From Rhodocollybia butyracea (Eukaryota > Basidiomycota > Agaricomycetes > Agaricales > Omphalotaceae): a DNA stretch of 17,613 bases. Below are positions 9,205-17,613 of the stretch, piece after piece. Both the position numbers and the translations under genes were made by a program. Within the stretch, counting starts at the first letter, position 1. Each line of letters begins with the position of its first letter. The notes beneath the pieces are model-generated. The model saw nothing but the letters and a program-made list of their open reading frames with translations. It did not search any database and was not told where the DNA came from. The stretch spans positions 1 to 17,613 of the forward strand of contig JADNRY010001072.1 of assembly GCA_015501585.1 (NCBI GenBank). The letters run 5' to 3'.

Positions 9205-10073
9205 ATGTTTTCGTGCCGCGCCTCGTCCTCGAAGACTATCGCGGTAAGGCTTCCCAGACCTTCTACATCGCCGAAAACAACAACGCGTACATATGCCATC
9301 TCCTTAAAACCCGGCCAAATTCTCCCAGGGGAGAGATACCCTCGCGTTTTCCACGACAAAAAACTCTTTCAGTATAACTGGTACACCAAAATCCTAAACT
9401 CCACCGACCGCGCTCCTCTCGTGTTCTTACACCGGGATGCTTTCACTGCCAACAGGCTAAAAAAACTCCGAAGGGATATACAGATCGCTTCTCAAAAGTT
9501 CTCGAAAAAGGCGGAGGATGCAGGGGAGGTTTTTGAACCACCGACACTGACTGTTGTACGGTCATCCATTTTCGGTGCTGCATTACGAGATTATTCGAAT
9601 GTGAACCACGAAGATATAGAGAAAATGATTGACGGTGTAGCCGGAGGATACGCTGTCCTTTCTCTTCCTGTTCTCGACCCGCCTCTCCTTGCCAGTATCA
9701 TTCGAGCCATGGAGCGTAGTGTCCCTCCCGTCCTCCGAAAACTGCAGAAGAAATTGCTAAGGAGCTGGAGGAGAAACTTGCTGATCCTGCTCAGCCCGGT
9801 CGCAGGATTAAGCGTCAGCGTCCTGTACTTGTGCCGGATTTGAAAGTTCTGGGAGCTTTGGTTGAGGGACAGGTGTTGTTGCCGGATAAACTAAAGGAGG
9901 TTTCAAAGTTCCCGACACTGGAGACACTCAGAGCACAGATTGTGGGCCTTTTGACTGCGCCTTCCGCACAGTTGGCGGCAGTCCTGAGCCAGGCAAGTGG
10001 CGGGCAGCTTGCACGAACATTGGAAGGATTCCAGAAGGCTTTAGAGGAAGGGGAATCACCTCATGCTCCATAA
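9205..10073 (+). CDS. MRPL10: Mitochondrial large-subunit ribosomal protein uL10m
   Basis: Component of the mitochondrial ribosome stalk base. Single exon, about 289 aa once one base is restored. The N-terminus (MFSCRASSSKTIAVRLPRP, then TTTRTYAISL) is a mitochondrial presequence. The mature part has the L10 features: FLHRDAFTANRLKKLRRDI, the PPTLTVVRSSIFGAALRDY segment, LSLPVLDPPLLASIIRAMER, and the C-terminal LKVLGALVEGQVLLPD...FPTLETLRAQIVGLLTAPS...ASGGQLARTLEGF. The two halves lie in adjacent frames. The switch is at 9727-9730 (SVPP then RPPKTAEEIAKELEEKL) and is repaired by one C in the CCC run at 9727-9729. It converges with ERG1, whose stop is 120 bp away. The ATG at 9205 was chosen because the presequence begins there. 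Confidence 0.88.
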
Positions 10074-10192
10074 TTCATAGATGTATAAGTATGTCTACTA
10101 GGCCATTATACAAATGCATGATAACATTCCATTAATCTCTAAGCCTACAATACAGTCCCAAATGTTAGTTGATAAAATAAAGATACATCGCT

Positions 10193-11941
<1,749 letters not shown>

Positions 11942-12226
11942 CGCGTTCGAGAACAAAAGAGTGCGAAATTCACCAAGAACACGACGGGCAGGAAAGAATT
12001 TATAGTACACAAAAATGACATGACTTTTTAACCCTAAATTGGGAATTCGAGCGCTTAAACTATTGAATCGCGATCTATCCAGACTGGAGGCCTAAAGGCT
12101 GGAGCACTATTTTAATATAGAACTGGGTATGAGATATCCATATTTTAGCAAGCACCCGACAGCAAAAAATAATACAATAACTTCAATAAGCTAAGATGTG
12201 GCTAAGATACGAATCGGAGATCATTG
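11942..12226 (-). promoter_or_regulatory. ERG1 upstream region / FIP1 downstream region
   Basis: Compact 285-bp gap between the ERG1 start and the FIP1 stop, both on the minus strand. It should hold the FIP1 3' end and the ERG1 promoter. I see an imperfect inverted arrangement around 12084-12102 (GGAGGCCTAAAGGCTGG) but no sterol regulatory element I can name. Confidence 0.4.
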
Positions 12227-14503
12227 TCAGCGCCTCTTAGGGCCTCTGACCTCGTCCAGGATAGGCGAGCCTCTCCTTTTCCTAAGAGGCAAAAAAATAT
12301 GCATAAGAGTAAGTAAAACGGGCGTAAAAGATGGCAACTCACCGGCTAGAACTTCTCTCCTCTGGCTCAGCGGTCGGAGTACGATTACCTCCAACGCGAT
12401 CTCCACCATAGTCCAGTCCGTCCACAGCAGGCGCATTTCCATCCTGTCCTTGTATTTATTTTGATTTCGAGGACCAGTGGGGACATTTGGCGGAAGTGGT
12501 GATGCTGGTCGGGCAACCACAGGGCTATTTCATCCTTAGCATCTGCTTCTGCTCAAACGAAAAGCTGAATGGGCATTACCTTCGCTACCGTACATCCCAC
12601 CACGCCCTCGCCCTCTCGCTGGAAACCCACGTGCTCCACGCATTCCTGTACCAATACTTCCGCGCGCTCGATATGAAGGTGTAGGACCTCGCGAGCTTGG
12701 CACAGGCGGAATATTTTGGGGAACTGGCCCCTCCATCCCTGACCAGGGAATATCTGTGGCTGATCCTGTGCTGATGTAAGAAAAGAGGAAGAAAATTGTG
12801 ACGATCGATGCGAACCTGCATGGAGAATTCCGGCTGCATACCCATGTTCATCCCAGGACTAGAATTGAACCCATCCTGCATCATCCCTACAGGTCCACCA
12901 CTCTGCTCCGGTGTCCCACTAGGTCCTATAGGGCCCTGTGCTGCCCCGTCCTGCATCATCATCCCTCTCTGGTCGACAGGCATCATCTGCTGGCCCATTC
13001 CTTGGCCCATCACCATGTCACCGTTCATGCCTATTCCCATTCCGTTCATCATACCCATGTCCATCATAACACCTGGGTTCATCATACCCTGGCTAGGTGC
13101 TCCGTTCATCATGGCAGTCGCACCAGTCATGACCATTTGGCGAAGCTCTGATGGTAATGCCGTGAGCTGCTCCTCTGGCATCGCTGAAAAGTTCTGGGAC
13201 AATATAAAAAGATGTCCACAACTAGGGAAAAACATCCTTACTATAACATTCAATTTGAGTACATCGGCCAGCTCTCCAATATCTCTCCGCCTGTAGCAAT
13301 ATGCTTCCCAGGAGAGCTCATCGAACCCATAGTTGAACCAATCACTGATATCTGACCCAGCACGCCGCCATGGCCTGTCCGTCATTGCTCCCATATCTAC
13401 CTCAAAGATTGCACGACCATCGAGTACTCCTGGAACTGTTGGGTCAATTTCAGGATGAGAAGGAGGCGCCTTCACAGGCGGTAACGTAGAAGGATCGACT
13501 CCGTTGTCAAGAGAGATGTTCAAGTTGTTTGATGAGGTTGAGGCTTGACTTGCTGAGAGCGGAGCAGGCGTAGTCTGTGCGGAAGGAGGTACCTGAGCCG
13601 TTGGCACTTGAGCATGAAATGACGGTCCTGCGAGTGAAGGGTTGGTTTCCATTCGTTGAATGGGGGTGTACTCGGTTGTTAATGAGGGTTGAGGGACTAC
13701 GCCAATTGAGAGACACTGTAAGCTATTTACAAGAAGTGACACACCTTTGGCAGGTGTGGTTGTGGATGGTATCCGTGGCTGCTGAGGCCGTTGTTGTCTG
13801 GTATAATACGCATGCTACAGAGCAGAATACCGGGTTTATGTCGCAAGTACTTACCGAAAGTCGAGGAGCGCGCCGTAGGCTCCATGATGATTTCAATCTG
13901 TGCAAAAATCCATCAAACATACAGTAGTCCGAAAAGAATCTTCAACCCACATCTTCTTCTTCGCTTTCATCTCCATCACCATCCCCATTCACTCCCACCT
14001 CGCCTTCTCCCTCTGCAGTCTCTTGAACATCGTCCGTCGCAGGTTCCGTGTTTAAATTATCGGAGGATTGCGCCGGTTCAGTAAGTTGTTGGGTAGCAGC
14101 GTTGCGGCGGCGACAACGGCTTCTAGTTGTGAAACAATTCCGCTGGAGTCCAGAAGACTGTTCTCAACCGGTTGCCTAATGAAAAGGATAATCCAAGTTT
14201 GGATGCGCCGGAGATTTTACCATTGCAAACAGACTCACGGTTGGGAGACTGAGGCTTCTTCACGCAGGAAAAAGAGAGAAAAGTCAAATAATGTTCATTT
14301 CTAAGCGCGAGAATACAGATAGAAGCGGATAAAACGATAACAAGAGTTCCTTCCGCCAACGAAGAAAGGTCCAACTGAAATCCTCACCGTGGGCTGTTGT
14401 TGCGTTGAAAGAGGTGCCGTAGAGGAGAAAATCGTCGTCTTCGTCATCCCTACAAGTAAAGTCAATCATAAATGAGGTGCACGAATAGAAGTATCACAAA
14501 CAT
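12227..14503 (-). CDS. FIP1: Fip1, pre-mRNA polyadenylation factor
   Basis: Fip1 bridges poly(A) polymerase and the cleavage/polyadenylation factor in the nucleus. Proposed exons: 12227-12281, 12343-12524, 12580-12765, 12816-13193, 13242-13696, 13745-13797, 13855-13897, 13951-14175, 14239-14257, 14388-14449, and at least the last bases before 14502. About 554 aa. Order: acidic MDDEDDDFLLYGTSF; an acidic tract GDGDGDESEEED; IEIIMEPTARSSTF; QQRPQQPRIPSTTTPAK; a Ser/Thr/Pro-rich linker; the diagnostic Fip1 motif RPWRRAGSDISDWFNYGFDE followed by LSWEAYC (13290-13375); a Met/Gly/Asn-rich tract; an RGG-like region SYRARGSIGTGMRGARGF; and a C-terminus KRRGSPILDEVRGPKRR. Single missing bases are needed at about 14105, the 13797/13855 junction, 12718-12721, 12524 and 12444, four of them at C or G runs. 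The start is uncertain: a split ATG across intron 14450-14501, an ATG at 14469, or an ATG at 14567 if a T run is one too long. Confidence 0.9.
14239..14257 (-). other. 19-nt microexon of FIP1
   Basis: Bounded by an AG acceptor (GTGAAG, 14258-14263) and a GTGAGT donor (14238-14233). It encodes EASVSQ plus split codons and joins in frame to the acidic exon (..P-Q-P-V-E-N-S). The preceding intron, 130 nt, is longer than any other in the window. Confidence 0.55.
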
Positions 14504-14567
14504 ATTTTCAACGTCAAAGTCGGAAAACAAAAGAGAACGGATTAATTAGCGCCGGTTGTTGCTCCAT

Positions 14568-14634
14568 TTCTCACGCGCTCGATTGTGGTTCCTGCGAAGT
14601 AAGTACCTTAGTCCGAGGCTACTAGTACCGCTAT
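14568..14634. promoter_or_regulatory. Short divergent promoter between FIP1 and the TAP-like hydrolase gene
   Basis: FIP1 (-) and the hydrolase gene (+) are transcribed away from each other. Their start codons are 67 bp apart if FIP1 begins at 14567, or about 130-165 bp apart for the later FIP1 starts. Both genes must share this region for initiation or have 5' leaders overlapping each other. No TATA-like element is clear. Confidence 0.5.
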
Positions 14635-17019
14635 ATGCTAAAGCTTTCTCCAAGGAGAATGAAGAATCATAATGCACCATTGACTTCTCGCTTACCAATA
14701 TCCAAGCGTATCTTGATTACACTACTCGTCTTGATATCCGTCTTCGTGTTCAGTACGAATCGTCTCGTTGATTATAACGAAAATACTTTCTCGTTTGTTC
14801 GAGTGGAGACTCCTGGAAATTTCCACTGGCAAGAATGTATACCTTCAGTCGAAAATGTTGAGTGTGGAAGTATAGTGTCAGTGAAATCTTGCAGAATCCA
14901 AATCATGTATTCTGACTTCTGCTTTAGAGTCCCAAAAGATTACTTCAACCCTGACGCAGGTGTAGCTACGATTGCGCTGGCCAAATATAAGGCTAAGAAA
15001 TCGCCCCGAAAAAGGCTCTGTTTTCGTCAATCCTGGTACAATCACAGTGCAAGCTCGAAGTTCATCTGACTTTTAACACAGGTGGACCGGGTGGTCCTGG
15101 GGCTCTCTTTGTCATTGCTAGTGGTTCAAACCTTGCAAAAGTTATTGGAGATGAGTGGACATTGTTGGATTTGATCCTAGAGGTATTGGCTCGACAAGGC
15201 AAGTATGTTTTGGAAATCCCTTTGCTCGTTGAATTAATGTGATACCATTTTCAGGCCTGCTACTCGTTGTTTTTCTTCTCTTTTAGAAAATGCCGTTTTC
15301 TTTGCCAACACCGTAATTGAACAAGGTATTACTGTATCTTCGATCTCAAACTTATCGTCCGTGCTACTTTATGATGAGCTTGTCGAGCAACACCGCCAGT
15401 TCCTTGCTCTCAAACAAGCGCAAGCGGAACTTTGCAGGAAAAAATATGGGGGATGAATTGAAGTACATGGAACGGCAACAGTTGTAAGAGATATTGATTT
15501 TATGTCGAAAGCCCTTGAAGGCGAAGATACAAAAATGTATGTCCTTCTTGAGCTTGCCTTGCATATCAAGTATACTGATGCTTAATTTGTTTCAAGAAAC
15601 TACTGGGGTGGATCGTATGGATCCATTCTTGGGCTTACCTTGTTAATATGTCTGTATCTTGTGATCCGCGTGAAATCATTGTACTACAATTGACTTCCTC
15701 AGCTTCCTCATCGTATCGGATACGCAGTAATCGACGGGATTGCTGACCCCGTTAACTGGTCTAGTGATTGTTTGTCATTTGTGTCTTGTTCTGCGGTCTC
15801 ATTCATCGCTTCAGGTGAACCTTCGCACAAGTGGCCCATCAACTGGGTTTCGGATGCCGAAAAGACTTACAAACTTTTCCTCGAAGACTGCTCAAAGGTA
15901 TAACCTCGCGCTTCGATTTCTCTTATACTGCATGAATATGACCCATGTCTAGGCCGGACCTTCCTTGTGTCCGTTGACCAGATATAAGGATGAACCTTGC
16001 AGAACTTAGAACGTCGTTTTGAAGATTTCTTTGACGCTACCGCTCGCAAGCCAATTCCAGTACCGTTTGCAATAGACCGGATACTTGACTTCTGGAGGCG
16101 CTCGAGGTATGCATAAACATTGCATCAAAACCGGTTCAAACATGACTTTGCATAGGGTTTCTCGAGGTAGTTCTCCAGCGTCCAGCTGGGTGGCCGCTGG
16201 CTGCTGAAGTCTACTCATCCGCCATGGCTGGAAATGCAACACAACTCTACAATCTATTCATCTACCGTTTGCCTTTACCATATCGAGTGGATCTTACTCG
16301 TTTAGCTGTCACGTGCCTCGACTCTCCCCGCCCGGAATCACTTGAATCGTTCCCTACAGCAGAAAGCCTTACAGAACAGGGACTGAAAAGTCTGAGAGAA
16401 ATGTCACCACATTTCGGGTTGAGTACGGGCATAAGTGAACCAGACGGTGGATGTCAGTATTGGCCTGTGGATGGACCGGAAAGGTTTACAGGTCCGTGGA
16501 ACGCAACATTAGAGACGAAGATGTTGATTGTTAGCAATACGGTGAGTTGTTTTTTGCTGGGCGTGATAGCTCAACGTCCGTTAATGTTAACAGCCGACCC
16601 GTAAGTACAAAAAGTCGACATTGTGGCTCATACTTAGAATTTTACGACTAGAATAACACCAATGTCTAGCGGGATACTTGTCAATTCCCTCATGCCTGAT
16701 TCATCTGTTCTTGTCATACAAGATGGTCCTGGTGTATGTCTTTCTTAATCTCCATAACATGCCTGAAGCTTCTTTTCTAATATAGCACACCTCCTTCGCC
16801 ATGCCTTCCCTTTGCACTGCGAAACTTCAACGAAGATATTTCGCGGGGGATATACCACAGAACGGAACACTGTGTCCAGTAGATGTAAAGACTTTCCCTG
16901 ATGAAGACAGTGAACGATCTCTTCAGCACTTTCCAGGGAAGATCGGGAATTGTGGATGCATTGAAGGAGATCGGGAAGGGTTGATGCACGCTAGGTTTGG
17001 TTTCACGAATGAGCTTTGA
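14635..17019 (+). CDS. Alpha/beta hydrolase of the TAP-like (tripeptidyl aminopeptidase-like) family, membrane anchored
   Basis: Serine hydrolase; by family, a secreted or membrane-bound peptidase, substrate unknown. Eleven exons: 14635-15035, 15082-15198, 15255-15536, 15597-15653, 15703-15763, 15815-15897, 15953-16106, 16156-16541, 16594-16600, 16652-16733, 16786-17019; about 620 aa. An N-terminal signal anchor (KRILITLLVLISVFVF) follows about 24 residues. Then FHWQEC; the oxyanion-type GSVFVNPGGPGGPGALF; GFDPRGIGSTRPATRCF; nucleophile elbow YWGGSYGS (Ser codon 15613-15615); CSKAGPSLC; the Asp of N-T-A-D-P-I-T-P (16596-16598); and the His of GPGHTSF (16786-16788). It ends in a Cys-containing tail. 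Single-base breaks: extra A at 15009-15013 and 15439-15444; missing G at about 15167, 15469, 15633, 15999 and 16541. The 16106/16156 junction is one base too long. The 15198 donor is GC. Confidence 0.85.
15199..15254 (+). other. GC-AG intron in the TAP-like hydrolase gene
   Basis: The donor reads AAG/GCAAGT and the acceptor TTTTCAG. Splicing here gives GSTR|PATRCF, the expected family sequence. The nearby GT (GTATGT, 15203) would shift the frame, so the GC donor is the better choice. GC donors are a known minor class and usually keep a strong match elsewhere, as here. Confidence 0.65.
16594..16600 (+). other. 7-nt microexon carrying the catalytic Asp codon
   Basis: CCGACCC lies between an acceptor (TTAACAG) and a donor (GTAAGT). 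With the next exon it gives A-D-P-I-T-P, the Asp motif of the family. The flanking introns are 52 and 51 nt, typical here. The left junction needs one more G, as at other G runs in this gene. Confidence 0.6.
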
Positions 17020-17613
17020 CTCTTTTATACCCAGGAACATAGTGTGAGCGGGATCATAATCTCACAAACATTTCTTATGCTGTGCTATTCCCAGTTGGTG
17101 GATAAACTAAATTTATTCTGAGCTTACCAGTAAAAGAAGGATGAAAATGCGAACGCGTAACAAGCTGCAGCGACATTGACAATCTTATAGCAAATACAAT
17201 CACAAAAAAGGCCTAGAGAGGTCATAGGCTTTATTAGATTGACGTAGACACGGTAGAAAAAGTCTTTTTGCTGTTTTTTTCGTCCTCGATGGGCAGTGAG
17301 AAAGAAATAAGCGCGCATATTTTTTTTTTTACGTTTTCCGCAGAATTATGAAAAGTGCAATAACAACCGAATCATGCGAACTTTCACCGAAAACGATTGA
17401 AATTGTTTGTCCCAACACTACGAGTACTAAGTATATAGATCTAATAAGATCCACGCAACGCACTCAACTCTACGCAGGACTGATCAACTCAAGCTCCTTG
17501 GTATCCCACCAAGACTCAAAACGAGGCACAATGGCAAGGCGCTCAAGCTACTTGATATTCCACAAACGTAACAGCCTTCGAGTGTAGGGAGTTCACTGAA
17601 GCCTTGACTTGGT
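17020..17613 (-). other. Downstream region, with a possible 3' end of a minus-strand gene at the right edge
   Basis: Bases 17020-17450 hold the hydrolase 3' flank, with T runs at 17273-17280 and 17321-17330 and no coding signal I trust. From 17613 back to about 17477 the minus strand has a coding-like end, LERLAIVPRFESWWDTKE followed by LELISPA and a stop. A TAG in the same frame lies just upstream (about 17553). This may be the tail of a gene lying mostly outside the window. I cannot name the family. Confidence 0.3.

Noticed and set aside
9720..9735. Programmed -1 ribosomal frameshift in the uL10m gene
   Set aside because: The site (GTCCCTCCCGTCC) does not match an X-XXY-YYZ slippery heptamer, and I know of no uL10m gene decoded this way. 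The same kind of one-base C loss recurs in unrelated genes nearby.
12714..12815. Use of a GAG acceptor at 12731 to avoid the missing base in FIP1
   Set aside because: GAG acceptors are poor and the site has no pyrimidine tract. The CACAG acceptor at 12766 gives a coding-like QPQIFPGQGWRGQFP segment that needs only one C.
12798..13296. Plus-strand open frames opposite the FIP1 Met-rich exon
   Set aside because: His/Pro/Ile-rich shadows of ATG-rich minus-strand codons. The minus strand has the Fip1 motif and spliced context.
15898..16002. A single 105-nt intron ending at CTTGCAG, avoiding one frame repair in the TAP-like gene
   Set aside because: It would remove AGPSLCPLTRYKDEP, which matches the conserved C-x-x-AGPxxC segment of the family, and it would be twice the usual intron length. 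It is kept only as a weaker alternative.

Overview
The window looks like nuclear DNA of a filamentous basidiomycete, most likely an agaricomycete. Genes are split by many introns of about 45-63 bp with GT..AG ends. The encoded families (fungal squalene epoxidase, Fip1, mitochondrial uL10, RBR-type ubiquitin ligases with a C-terminal zinc tail, Cys-containing F-box proteins, a TAP-like serine hydrolase) fit that group. Species cannot be named from the sequence alone.

Left third (1-8260), accessory and decaying. Bases 1-830 (+) hold an unclear fragment with some likeness to the N-terminal part of an RBR protein. Bases 924-3704 (-) hold two head-to-tail RBR E3-ligase-like genes. Both are damaged: RBR-A has TGA exactly where the catalytic RING2 cysteine should be, and RBR-B has its RING1 spread over three frames plus an 84-nt duplication in its IBR region. 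Bases 3795-8257 are a direct tandem duplication of a ~2.2-kb unit, promoter included, that carries an F-box gene. The copy at 3875-5827 is nearly intact; the copy at 6143-8092 is a pseudogene. A small sense/antisense puzzle lies at 8460-8870.

Right two thirds (9205-17019), conserved single-copy type genes. They are mitochondrial ribosomal protein uL10m (+, 9205-10073), squalene epoxidase ERG1 (-, 10193-11941), the pre-mRNA 3'-end processing factor FIP1 (-, 12227-about 14500) and a membrane-anchored alpha/beta hydrolase of the TAP-like family (+, 14635-17019). FIP1 and the hydrolase are divergent with less than 170 bp between their starts. No common pathway links these genes. ERG1 does not sit in an evident biosynthetic cluster.

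The most important overall observation is technical. Nearly every conserved gene here is interrupted by single-base frame breaks. Most are repaired by adding one base to a C or G run, and a few by removing one A from an A run. Because ERG1, FIP1 and uL10m are normally essential, this pattern points to systematic homopolymer errors in the assembly. True decay is best supported in the RBR pair and in F-box copy 2, whose lesions are larger or of other kinds. I did not find a convincing new defence or mobile system.
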